A stretch of DNA of 64,000 bases from Streptomyces abyssomicinicus. GTDB lineage: Bacteria; Actinomycetota; Actinomycetes; Streptomycetales; Streptomycetaceae. The translations under genes and the position numbers were made by a program. The stretch lies in contig NZ_BBZI01000008.1 of NCBI RefSeq assembly GCF_008974245.1, positions 62,001-126,000 on the forward strand, written 5' to 3'. The notes beneath the pieces were generated by a model that was not told where the DNA came from, searched no databases, and saw nothing but the letters and a program-made list of their open reading frames with translations. Every line of letters starts with the position of its first letter. The first letter of the stretch is position 1. Shown in pieces: positions 35,301-47,335 of the stretch.

Positions 35301-36223
35301 CCCTTGTGCGTACCGCCCGAGTTGGCGCCGCTGCCCGCGACGGTGGCGGCGACGTGGGTGCCGTGGCCGTGGCCGTCCTGCACCGACTGGCCGGTGATGA
35401 AGCTCTGGCTCGCGGTGATCTCGGACGCGATGTCGGCGTTGCCGAGGTCCGCGCCGGAGTCCAGGACGGCGACCTTGACCCCCTCGCCGTCGTAGCCCGC
35501 CGCCCACGCCTGCGGGGCGCCGATCTGCGGGACGCTCTCGTCCAGGGAGACCTTCGCGATGCCGTCGTACCAGAGCTTGGTCACCCCCGCGCTGCCCGGC
35601 ACCACGGCGTCGTCCCCGCCGCGTCCCCGGCTCGCCGCCGGCTTGACGGCGCGCCAGAAGCCCTCGGCCTCGTCCTTGTCGACGTGGACGGAGGAGAGCC
35701 CCAGCCTGGGCATGACCCGCTTGCTCCGGCTGCCCGGCAGCTCCTCGGCCCGCTGCTTCAGCGCGGTGGCCGACGGGGTGCCCTGGAAGTCGACGATGGC
35801 GGGTATCTCGCCGGTCCTGGCGTCGCCGTACCCGTCGCGCACCATCCGGCTGACGTTGAACAGCTCGCTGTCCACCGTGCCCGAGGCGATGGCGGCCGTG
35901 GTGTCGTCCGGGTAGACGTACAGGTCGCCGTTGCGTCCGCTGACGGTCTCGAACGTCTTGGACGTCCCCGCCCCGGAGACGACGGCGACCGCCTGCCGGC
36001 CGTCCTGCCCGGTGGTCAGCGAGACCGTGTCGCCGGTTACCAGGGTCACCACGGCCGTCGTCGCCGCCTGCTTCTGTGCCGACGGTCCGCTGTCCAGGTT
36101 CTGGGCCGACGGCGGAGCGGCAGCCGCCGCGGTGGGGAGCTGGCTCGTGAGTGACAGAGCGGCCGCCACCGCGATTCCGGAGGCGAGGGTTCTTCGCCGC
36201 CGTCCGGGTCGGGGTATCTGCAT
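32357..36223 (-). CDS. Secreted S8 family subtilisin-like peptidase
   Basis: A 1288-residue exported subtilase. Residues 1 to about 36 are a Sec signal (RRRRTLASGIAVAAALSL to TAAAAAP), followed by an inhibitor-like propeptide. The catalytic triad is Asp near 254 (VAVLDSGAD), His near 288 (GHGHGTHVAATVAGSG) and Ser near 461 (NGTSMATPHVAGAAA), with the oxyanion Asn in FVIAAGNDGPG. A PA-type insert is likely around residues 830-920 (VVHATYDDAATLKSLL). The C-terminal 600 residues hold beta-sandwich segments. The ATG follows AAAGGACG. The adjacent upstream TrmB/LuxR-type regulator and a 12-bp repeat array in between suggest local regulation. Confidence 0.93.
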   Translation of the reverse strand: MQIPRPGRRRRTLASGIAVAAALSLTSQLPTAAAAAPPSAQNLDSGPSAQKQAATTAVVTLVTGDTVSLTTGQDGRQAVAVVSGAGTSKTFETVSGRNGDLYVYPDDTTAAIASGTVDSELFNVSRMVRDGYGDARTGEIPAIVDFQGTPSATALKQRAEELPGSRSKRVMPRLGLSSVHVDKDEAEGFWRAVKPAASRGRGGDDAVVPGSAGVTKLWYDGIAKVSLDESVPQIGAPQAWAAGYDGEGVKVAVLDSGADLGNADIASEITASQSFITGQSVQDGHGHGTHVAATVAGSGANSGGTHKGVAPGAELLVGKVLADSGQGPASSIIAGMEWAVAQGADIVSMSLGGADAPGEDPLTMAVDSLSASSDTLFVIAAGNDGPGESTLGTPGAADSALTVGAVDKSDVIAPFSSRGPRLGDMAVKPEITAPGVGIVAARAAGTSMGKPVDDHYTAANGTSMATPHVAGAAAILKQRHPDWTGQRIKEVLTAHAKSSAASTVYEQGHGRVDIPAALDPSLELSGTADFRVVPWQKGTYDKRLRTLTLRNNATTDTVVTLAASAKDAGGAEVPAGTLALSGSGVSEGRVTVPAGGTAEVTVTLDPNGLKTGGYSGSVTATAASGESVHATLGLVRAVEQHDVTVNLTDRFGNAPKAARFTLHGLDNTVWETRTLSGTGTVTLSVPLGHYSIEGSVHTAAPTGGAVSYASDLFALPNVDVADRDQTFTVDGSRATDARVKITGEKRPLETGQVALQIVRDDGTINSHSNMVNVTGSANRADTRFGAIPSEEATTGALRLETFLTRREPLAQLEVTGPERRHIPLKTSVNAKRFEGTERTGLVDLGAGTEQDFAGADVKGRTVLVSVADVREAGDQADRAAAGGAVALIVAPADPGPSGSGVPAGRTVPVVHATYDDAATLKSLLANGKVRIALKGVLESRYQYAPHFTDEKRVPADLAKSVGVEAFAKIRNTYRSDGARRLGAEQQLVWGPEQWTALSDGQPLYQGTTRDDYVMAGNGVSYAPSVGASFTGFTWSMSDVRTTYETPGKTYTRSWFAGPVRPSPYEYAPCTFCRTDVWQKLPAAGIGGDDEPTHRLSGMTGTWSFYRDGQPITGFDQLVPEKADYRYVLDQKLATDVPGVELGKQVRTEWNFSQAAPTTVAVEGCDTAYIPTPKVCEPMPVVLLDYDLPLDELNQARAGRPFTFTVDGTRAKGWTGSTAMAGAKVSVSYDDGATWKSVTTSRKDGNTFQASLRHPDVADTNGYVTLRAEVRDTAGSRTVQTITRAYALK

Positions 36224-36543
36224 CAGGCGTCCTTTCGCGGGCTCGGGAACAAGGCGCGCGTCAGGCCGGTGATGCCGAGAGGGTCCCTACCGAACGTCCG
36301 GCCGACGCCTCGCCGACCGGAACGTAGCCGGTCGGGCAGGGTGCCATCCAGAGTCCCGGTGGCGTATGCACGCCAACTGGCGCATCGTCGCCGTACAGAG
36401 GGCTCGGCGGCCGCCGACGGCGGCGGAAGGACTCCCCGGACGACTCCGTGAACGGATCGGTGAACGGATCGGTGAACGGGTCGGTGAACGGGTCGGTGAA
36501 CGGCTCCGTGAACGGCCCGGGGTGGGCGGCGGCGAGGCTCCGC
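36224..36543 (-). repeat. Subtilase upstream region with six 12-bp tandem repeats
   Basis: The 320-base gap between the regulator stop and the subtilase start has no gene. At 36444-36515 six 12-bp units run head to tail: CTCCGTGAACGG, two ATCGGTGAACGG, two GTCGGTGAACGG, and CTCCGTGAACGG again, so the outer copies match each other. The core GTGAACGG is invariant. The array is 28 bases past the regulator stop and about 220 bases upstream of the subtilase start codon. It could be an operator array or simply a 3'-end repeat like others in this window; the sequence alone cannot decide. Confidence 0.9.
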
Positions 36544-37551
36544 CTACCCGGGGCCGCCCGCCTGCAGCGTGTGCACGTCGGCGGTGGTGACCCAGCCGCG
36601 TTCGGAGGCCTGCCAGCCCAGTTGCATGCGGCTGGAGGCACCGGCCAGGTCCATGAGGTCTCGGATGCGCCGGTTGACGGTCCGCTTGCCGATGTTCAGC
36701 TGCCGGGCGATCGCGTCGTCCGTCAGCCCGGACAGCAGCAGGAGCAGCAACTGGATCTCGGTGGGCGAGAGTTCGCCCTTGCCGTGCATGGCGGGGGTGC
36801 CGTTGCCCAGGGGGAGTGCCGACGCCCAGACGAGTTCGAAGAGCGCGGTCAGCGCGTCGAGCAGGGCTCCTTCATGGATCTGGACCACGGCCCCCGGTGG
36901 TCCCGCGCCGTCCGTCCGCAGCGCCACGAGGGCGATCGAGCGGTCGACGATGAGCAGTTTGACGGGGAGCCTGCCGAGGACACGGGCCTGCTCACCGGCC
37001 TCCGCGTACTGGCGCATCTCCCCCTGCGCGCCCGCGCTCTCCATCGCGGCGCGGTCGTACACGGCACGGTAGTGAACGCCTGAGGTCAGCTGTGCGAGCT
37101 CCGCCGTGTTGAGGTCCTCGTCCACGAGATATGGCGCGGTGTCGAAACGCAGCACCTCCTGGCACGCGCGACGCTGCATCTGCTCGTACCGCTGTGCGAG
37201 CGTCCCCTCCGGCACGACCTCGGCGATGTCCTCCAGGGACTCGGCACCGGACGCCTTGCGGTAGGCCTTCGTGAGCTGCCGCAGGACGGCCTTGGCCGAC
37301 TGCAGTTCCTGCATCCGCGACAACAGCAGTGTCTCGCCCGCGATGTCCGGCGGGGCGGGTATCAGCTGCGGGGGCAGGTCGTCGGTGACGGTGACCAGGC
37401 CCTTGTCCGCGAGCCCCGTCAGGATCTCGTCGAGCGCTCCCCCGGTCATCCCGAGCGACTGCCCCACCCGGTCGATCCGGCTCCGGCCGGACCCCACCAG
37501 CAGGTGGTACAGACGCGACTCGTCCGCGCTCAGGCCCAGAGCCTGCAGCAT
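36544..37551 (-). CDS. TrmB/LuxR-type transcriptional regulator
   Basis: A 335-residue regulator. The N-terminal 70 residues (LGLSADESRLYHLLVGSGRS to LVTVTDDLPPQL) form a TrmB-like winged helix, and the middle (about 100-250) is a sensor or coiled region with TLAQRYEQMQRRACQEVLRF and KLLIVDRSIALVALR. The C-terminal LuxR-type HTH is LSPTEIQLLLLLLSGLTDDA followed by IARQLNIGKRTVNRRIRDLM. Proteins of this build are often encoded next to secreted subtilases in Streptomyces, and here it is directly upstream of one on the same strand. The ATG follows GGAAAGGAC, similar to the subtilase site. A regulatory link is inferred from context. Confidence 0.88.
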   Translation of the reverse strand: MLQALGLSADESRLYHLLVGSGRSRIDRVGQSLGMTGGALDEILTGLADKGLVTVTDDLPPQLIPAPPDIAGETLLLSRMQELQSAKAVLRQLTKAYRKASGAESLEDIAEVVPEGTLAQRYEQMQRRACQEVLRFDTAPYLVDEDLNTAELAQLTSGVHYRAVYDRAAMESAGAQGEMRQYAEAGEQARVLGRLPVKLLIVDRSIALVALRTDGAGPPGAVVQIHEGALLDALTALFELVWASALPLGNGTPAMHGKGELSPTEIQLLLLLLSGLTDDAIARQLNIGKRTVNRRIRDLMDLAGASSRMQLGWQASERGWVTTADVHTLQAGGPG

Positions 37552-37705
37552 GCAGTGTCCTTTCCTCGCCGGCCGTGCGAGCTGCTCCCAGGGCGGCTGC
37601 CACGGAATGCCGTCGGCGTCCCGGCCGCCTTCGCACGGCGGGACAGCGATGTTATGCAAGGAACCTTCGAAAACAGAGGGGGGTCCACCCTGTGACACCG
37701 GGGCA

Positions 37706-37768
37706 CCCGGTACGCCAGGTTCGCCCGGTACGCCTGGTGCGCCTGGTACGCCCGGTGCGCCCGGTGCG
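37706..37768. repeat. Seven 9-bp tandem repeats at the end of the VWA gene
   Basis: Seven head-to-tail nonamers of the form CCYGGTNCG (for example CCCGGTACG, CCTGGTGCG) end five bases before the minus-strand VWA stop codon. Read on the minus strand in one frame they would encode a collagen-like Gly-X-Pro triplet run, but that frame is not in either neighbouring gene. Confidence 0.92.
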
Positions 37769-37772
37769 CGTC

Positions 37773-38492
37773 TCAGCGGACGATGTCCTGGGCCCGGGCG
37801 GCGCGGAGCCAGGCGGGGAACTCGCCGACGAGGCGCTCGTAGAGCTCGTCGTCGGAGATGCTCATCGGGTCCTGCCCGGCGTGGAAGAAGCCGGTGTTGT
37901 CGACGACGCGCTTGCCCGGCACGGCGAGTTCGTCGAGCTTGCGCAAGAAGTCGAACTGCTTGCTGTGCGGGTCGCCGAAGCCGACGAACTGCCAGAAGAG
38001 GGGAAGCTTGGCCGCCTTGCAGACGTAGCGCTCCGCGGCGGGCCGGCTGATCGGGCCGCCGTCGGTCTGGAAGACCACCAGGGCGGGGGCGGTCGCGCCG
38101 CTGTCGAGGTGGTGGTCGATGACGGCGTCCATGGCGAGGTGGTAGCTGGTCTTGCCCATGTGGCCGAGTCCGGCGACGATCCGGTCGACGGCGCCCTCGT
38201 GGCGGGCCAGGTCGATCCCGGTGACGGCGTCCACCTCGGTGGAGAAGAAGACGGTGGGCACGACGCCGTCGTCGTCGAAGTGGGCGGCCAGCGACAGCAC
38301 CCGGTCGGCGAGGGCCTGGACGCTGCCGTCCTTGTAGTACGGCTTCATCGAGCCGCTGTAATCGACCACCAGGTACACGGCGGCGCGCTCGTCCCCCAGC
38401 CCGTGGCGGGCGACCGTGCGCCCCGCGGCCTTGTAGAGGTTCACCAGCGCGGGCGCGCTCTGCTCGACCTTGGTCAGGCTGATGGCCGGCAT
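37773..38492 (-). CDS. VWA domain protein, TerF-like
   Basis: A 239-residue von Willebrand A domain protein of the type attached to tellurium-resistance (Ter) proteins. The MIDAS motif is DYSGSMKPYYKDG (DxSxS) near residue 44, with the distal Thr in GKTSYHLAMDAVIDHHL and the Asp in LVVFQTDGGP. FWQFVGFGDPHSKQFDFLRK and TGFFHAGQDPMSISDDELYE are typical of the TerF/TerY C-terminal half. No other ter gene is in the window, so this is an orphan copy. It probably acts as a metal-dependent scaffold in a stress-response complex; the partner is unknown. Confidence 0.88.
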   Translation of the reverse strand: MPAISLTKVEQSAPALVNLYKAAGRTVARHGLGDERAAVYLVVDYSGSMKPYYKDGSVQALADRVLSLAAHFDDDGVVPTVFFSTEVDAVTGIDLARHEGAVDRIVAGLGHMGKTSYHLAMDAVIDHHLDSGATAPALVVFQTDGGPISRPAAERYVCKAAKLPLFWQFVGFGDPHSKQFDFLRKLDELAVPGKRVVDNTGFFHAGQDPMSISDDELYERLVGEFPAWLRAARAQDIVR

Positions 38493-38638
38493 GCCGCCGC
38501 TCCCTTCCCCTGGCGCCCCGCATCGTGCCCAGGGACGCTCCTGCCGCGAAGGCTACGGGACGGCCGCGTCCTCCCACACGGGGGACGGCTCCGCCCCGCT
38601 CCCCAGGCACGGGGAACGGGGCGGAAGGCCACCCGGCG

Positions 38639-38671
38639 GCGTCGGCCCGGGCCGGCGGGCCGGGCCGACGC
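38639..38671 (-). terminator. 12-bp stem-loop after gltD
   Basis: GCGTCGGCCCGG at 38639-38650 pairs with 38660-38671 around a nine-base GC loop, 66 bases beyond the gltD stop. The surrounding 38540-38736 is otherwise GC-rich and gene-free. Confidence 0.7.
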
Positions 38672-38736
38672 GACCGGGCCGGCGCCGCCCGGCCGGACGG
38701 CGTCCGGTCGGGCGGTCCGGGCCGGACGGTGCCCGG

Positions 38737-40192
38737 TCAGGCGACCAGGGCGCGGTCGTCCGGGAGAATCGGCGCCGGCAGGGTGCTGGTGCCGGTCAGG
38801 TGCCGGTCGACGCCGCGGGCGGCGCTGCGGCCCTCGGCGATGGCCCACACGATGAGCGACTGGCCGCGGCCCGCGTCACCGGCGACGAAGACGCCGGGGA
38901 CGTTGGTCTGGAAGTTCTTGTCGCGGGCGATGTTGCCCCGCGCGTCGAGCTCCAGGCCGAGCTGGTCGACCAGGCCGTTCTCACGGTCGGTCCCGGTGAA
39001 GCCCATGGCCAGGGTGACCAGCTGGGCGGGGATCTTCCGCTCGGTGCCCGGCTTCGGGGTGAGCTTGCCGTCGACGAAGGCGACCTCGGTGAGGTGCAGC
39101 CACTGGACGTTGCCGTCCTCGTCGCCCTCGAAGTGGGTGGTGGAGACGGAGTAGACCCGCTCGCCGCCCTCCTCGTGCGCGGAGGTCACCTTGTAGAGCA
39201 TCGGGAAGGTCGGCCAGGGCTGGCTGACCGCGTCCCGGTCGTCGTTCGGCCGGGGCATGATCTCCAGCTGGGTGACGGAGGCCGCGCCCTGGCGGTGGGC
39301 CGTGCCGACGCAGTCGGCGCCGGTGTCGCCGCCGCCGATGACGACGACGTGCTTGCCCTCGGCGGAGACGGGCGTGGTGACGTAGTCGCCCTCCTGCACC
39401 TTGTTGGCCAGCGGCAGGTACTCCATCGCCTGGTAGATGCCCTTGAGCTCGCGCCCGGGCACCGGCAGGTCGCGCGCCGTGGTGGCGCCGACGGCGAGCA
39501 CGACGGCGTCGTACCGCTTGCGCAGCGACTCGGCCTCGACGTCGCGGCCGATCTCCACACCGGTGCGGAACTTGGTGCCCTCCGCGCGCATCTGCTCGAT
39601 GCGGCGGTTGATGTGCCGCTTCTCCATCTTGAACTCGGGGATGCCGTAGCGGAGGAGGCCTCCGATGCGGTCCGCGCGCTCGTAGACGGCGACGGTGTGG
39701 CCGGCGCGGGTGAGCTGCTGGGCCGCGGCCAGGCCGGCCGGGCCGGAGCCGATCACGGCGACGGTCTTGCCGGACAGGCGCTCCGGCGCCTGGGGGCGGA
39801 CGTCGCCGCTGTCCCAGGCCTTGTCGATGATCGAGACCTCGACGTTCTTGATGGTGACCGCCGGCTGGCTGATGCCGAGCACGCACGCCGACTCGCAGGG
39901 CGCCGGGCACAGCCGCCCGGTGAACTCCGGGAAGTTGTTGGTGGCGTGCAGCCGCTCGGAGGCGTTCTGCCAGTCCTCGCGGTAGGCGTAGTCGTTCCAC
40001 TCGGGGATCAGGTTCCCGAGCGGGCAGCCGTTGTGGCAGAACGGGATGCCGCAGTCCATGCAGCGGCTGGCCTGCTTGCTGACGATCGGCAGCAGGGAGC
40101 CGGGAACGTAGACCTCGTTCCAGTCCTGCAGCCGCTCCTCGACCGGCCGGGACCGGGCGACCTCACGGCCGTGGTTGAGAAAGCCCTTGGGA

Positions 40193-40200
<8 letters not shown>
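38737..40200 (-). CDS. gltD: Glutamate synthase, small (beta) subunit
   Basis: A 487-residue NADPH-oxidising subunit that passes electrons to GltB. The N-terminal cysteines of CMDCGIPFCHNGCPLGN and LCPAPCESACVLG ligate two 4Fe-4S clusters. The FAD site is VAVIGSGPAGLAAAQQL, the NADPH site is VVVIGGGDTGADCVGTAHRQ, and the C-terminal GVFVAGDAGRGQSLIVWAI closes the FAD fold. Its ATG lies eight bases inside the 3' end of gltB, so the two are translationally coupled and made in matched amounts. Confidence 0.97.
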
Positions 40201-44785
<4,585 letters not shown>

Positions 44786-45341
44786 CGGCTCTCCCGTCGT
44801 CGTCATGTGGCGGAAATGTCCTCCCAGGCTCTGGGGCTCTGGGGGCACGGTTGCCGAGGGACGACGTTGGCCCTCTGCTGAGGTGGGGCGAAGATACTCG
44901 TGCGTTACATAGTGAGACGGAGACCAGGAATCGGATACTCCGTTCCACCATGTGGACGCGGGGGCCGTGGCCGGTCGTCCGCCGGGGTGCCGGCGGGCAT
45001 GCGGAGGAGATGCCAGGGAATGTCCTGACGTTTTCCTGGGTACAGGCTTCGTCGCCCGTGTTCGACAGAGGTGCGCCGCGGGCGTCCTTGCCCGGCGCGT
45101 TCCGGCTCATGCCCCGTGGCCTCGTATGCGAAACCAGGGACGGCCACGTGATGTGCGGCCCCTCACACAAGTGAGCGGCCTTCATGATACGGCCGCGGTC
45201 CGGATGCGTCGCGGGGACGAAGGTCACATCGCCGTAACTCCGCTGACCTGCGCGGGACTCCTGCGCGACATGTGGGGCGCACACGCGACGGCCGCCACCG
45301 GGTCCGCGGCGGCGGTCGTCGCGCGCAGGCCTCGGCGGGGG
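44786..45341. other. Upstream region of gltB, no supported gene
   Basis: This 556-base gap lies between gltB (reading left) and the end of the VIT1/CCC1 gene (also reading left), so it should hold the gltB promoter. TATGTA on the minus strand (about 44906-44911) is a possible -10 hexamer, without a convincing -35. CTCAC/GTGAG at about 45162-45175 could form a small hairpin. An 80-codon minus-strand frame at 44905-45147 has no family signature or ribosome binding site and I do not call it. Nothing else is evident. Confidence 0.45.
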
Positions 45342-46073
45342 TCAGCCGACGGCGGTGCCGATCAGGCTGCCCAGCAGGTAGGTGACCCCGGCCGCGGCGC
45401 CGCCGAGGGCGAGCTGGCGCAGGCCGCTGTACCACCAGCTGCGGGCGGTCACCCTGGCGACCACCGCGCCGCACAGGAAGAGGCCGGCCAGGGCGAGCAG
45501 CACCGCGGGCCACAGGGCGGTGGCGCCGAGCAGGTAGGGCAGCACGGGCAGCAGCGCGCCGAGCGCGAAGGAGGCGAAGGAGGAGACCGCGGCAACCTTC
45601 GGGGAGGGCAGGTCGCCGGGGTCGACGCCGAGTTCCTCGCGGGCGTGGATCTCCAGCGCCTGCTCGGGGTCCTTGGAGAGCTGGCGGGCGACCTCGCGGG
45701 CGGTGGCGGCGTCCACGCCGCGCGCCTGGTAGAGGGCGGCGAGCTCGGCCTCCTCGGCCTGCGGGTGACGGGCCAGCTGGCGGCGCTCGACGTCCAGTTC
45801 GGCCTCGACGAGTTCGCGCTGCGAGGCGACGGAGGTGTATTCGCCGGCCGCCATCGAGCAGGCCCCGGCCGCCAGGCCGGCGAGTCCGGCGATCACCACC
45901 GCGCTGCTGGAGGCGGCGCCGCCCGCCACGCCCGTCATCAGCGCCAGGTTCGACACCAGGCCGTCCATCGCGCCGAAGACCGCGGGGCGCAGCCAGCCGC
46001 CGTTGACGTCGCGGTGGGTGTGGTTGTCACGGTGCGCCTCGTGCAGCGGCGCCTGTATCTCGAGAACGGCCAT
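45342..46073 (-). CDS. VIT1/CCC1 family metal transporter
   Basis: A 243-residue membrane protein of the vacuolar iron transporter group. HRDVNGGWLRPAVFGAMDGL and VSNLALMTGVAGG form the first span, followed by AGLAAGACSMAAGEYTSVAS with the conserved Met/Glu metal path. The cytoplasmic region from RELVEAELDVERRQLARHPQ to EIHAREELGVDP has the Glu-rich metal-binding domain of CCC1-type proteins. Three more spans follow (AAVSSFASFALGALLPVLPY, ALWPAVLLALAGLFLCGAVV, ALGGAAAGVTYLLGSLIG). It probably moves Fe2+ or Mn2+ out of the cytoplasm. The ATG follows GGGAG, closer than usual. Confidence 0.92.
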   Translation of the reverse strand: MAVLEIQAPLHEAHRDNHTHRDVNGGWLRPAVFGAMDGLVSNLALMTGVAGGAASSSAVVIAGLAGLAAGACSMAAGEYTSVASQRELVEAELDVERRQLARHPQAEEAELAALYQARGVDAATAREVARQLSKDPEQALEIHAREELGVDPGDLPSPKVAAVSSFASFALGALLPVLPYLLGATALWPAVLLALAGLFLCGAVVARVTARSWWYSGLRQLALGGAAAGVTYLLGSLIGTAVG

Positions 46074-46357
46074 GTCTCCCACTCGGGGTCGTACCGGGTG
46101 CGCGGACATCGTCGACCACGCCAGTTTGGACTGGGTCTACTTTTTGATGTTCCCCAAGTTACGCCTCTCACGCGTACCCCGCCAGCAAGGGAAGGCTGCC
46201 CTCACCTGCAGGTTTCGCCAGATTCGCTCATTCGAAGAAGGATGCGCACACATGTCGTCCGGGTGACGTCGGCGTGTCCGAGGGTCGGCCGGGGCGGCGG
46301 CGTGGCACAGATCCTCACAAGGGCACAAGGGACATCCCTCCCGTCTAGGAGGCGCGC
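46074..46357. promoter_or_regulatory. Divergent promoter region for the metal transporter and the glycohydrolase operon
   Basis: This 284-base gap serves both divergent transcription units. The 46130-46165 stretch, including a run of five thymidines, and the 46210-46250 stretch are A+T-richer than the surroundings, as expected for promoters. No box can be assigned with confidence. A strong TAGGAGG ribosome binding site sits just before the first glycohydrolase ATG. Confidence 0.4.
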
Positions 46358-47335
46358 ATGGCGGCCGTCGGCACACCGGACCTGCGCGCCCGGGCGCGCG
46401 GAGCGCTCCTGGGCCTGGCGGTCGGGGACGCGCTGGGCGCGCCCGCGGAGAACATGCGGCCGTCGGAGATCCGTGCCCGCTGGGGCCGCATCACCGGGTA
46501 CGTCCAGGACGAGCCGGCCGGCACCGACGACACGGAGTACGCCGTCTTCTGCGGCCTGCTGCTGGCGCGGCACGGTTTCGCCCTCACGGCGGCGGACGTG
46601 GAGGCGGCCTGGCACGAGTGGATCGCCGACCGCGACGAGGGGCCTTTCAAGGGCGCCGGGTTCAGTGAGCGCGGGACCCTGGAGAACCTGCGCCGGGGCC
46701 TGGCCGCGCCGATCTCCGCCCAGCACCGGCACGCCTGGAGCGACGGGCTGGCGATGCGGGCGGCCCCGTTCGGGGTGTTCGCGGCGGGCCGCCCGGCGGA
46801 GGCGGCCCGGCTGGTGGCGGTGGACGGCTCGGTCAGCCACGACGGGGAGGGCATCTACGGCGGCCAGGCGGTGGCGGCGGGGGTGGCCGCGGCGATGACC
46901 GGGGCGCACCCGGTCGCGGTGGTCGCCTCGGCGCTCGCGGTGGTCCCGGACGATTCCTGGACCGCCCGTTCGCTGCGCCGGGCCGTCGCGGTCGCCCACC
47001 GCGGGGAGCGGGCCGTGCGGTCCGCGGTGGTGGTGGCCGGCTACCCGTGGACCGACCTGGCGCCCGAGGCCGTGGCCCTCGCCTTCGGCGCGTACGCGGC
47101 GGCCGAGGGCGACTTCCGGGAAGCCGTCCTCACCGCCGTCAACATGGGCCGCGACGCCGACACCACCGCCGCCGTGGCGGGCGCGCTGGCCGGCGCGACG
47201 TCCGGGATCGCCGCGATCCCCGACGAGTGGGCGGCCCCCATCGGCCCGGTCCGCGGCAGCTGCCTGCCGGCCATGGCGGGCCGCCACGTCCTCGACATCG
47301 CCGACCTCCTCACCCTCACCAGGGAGGGCGCATGA
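46358..47335 (+). CDS. ADP-ribosylglycohydrolase family protein 1
   Basis: A 325-residue DraG/ARH-fold hydrolase; family members cleave N-glycosidic ADP-ribosyl-Arg or O-acetyl-ADP-ribose bonds using two Mg2+ or Mn2+. Both metal motifs are intact: the N-terminal LLGLAVGDALGAPAEN with GTDDTEYAVF (TDDT) about 45 residues on, and NMGRDADTTAAVAGALAG near the C terminus. HDGEGIYGGQAVAAGVAAAM is the usual internal motif. The strong TAGGAGG site and ATG fix the start. It is the first gene of a seven-gene operon; its stop overlaps the next ATG (ATGA). Substrate is unknown. Confidence 0.92.
   Translation: MAAVGTPDLRARARGALLGLAVGDALGAPAENMRPSEIRARWGRITGYVQDEPAGTDDTEYAVFCGLLLARHGFALTAADVEAAWHEWIADRDEGPFKGAGFSERGTLENLRRGLAAPISAQHRHAWSDGLAMRAAPFGVFAAGRPAEAARLVAVDGSVSHDGEGIYGGQAVAAGVAAAMTGAHPVAVVASALAVVPDDSWTARSLRRAVAVAHRGERAVRSAVVVAGYPWTDLAPEAVALAFGAYAAAEGDFREAVLTAVNMGRDADTTAAVAGALAGATSGIAAIPDEWAAPIGPVRGSCLPAMAGRHVLDIADLLTLTREGA

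Noticed and set aside
37706..37768. Collagen-like coding sequence
   Set aside because: A Gly-X-Pro triplet reading exists on the minus strand, but it lies between the VWA stop and the regulator start in a frame without start site or domain; it is a by-product of the 9-bp repeat.
44905..45147. 80-codon minus-strand frame upstream of gltB
   Set aside because: No ribosome binding site, no recognisable family and mixed composition; more likely leader sequence of gltB.
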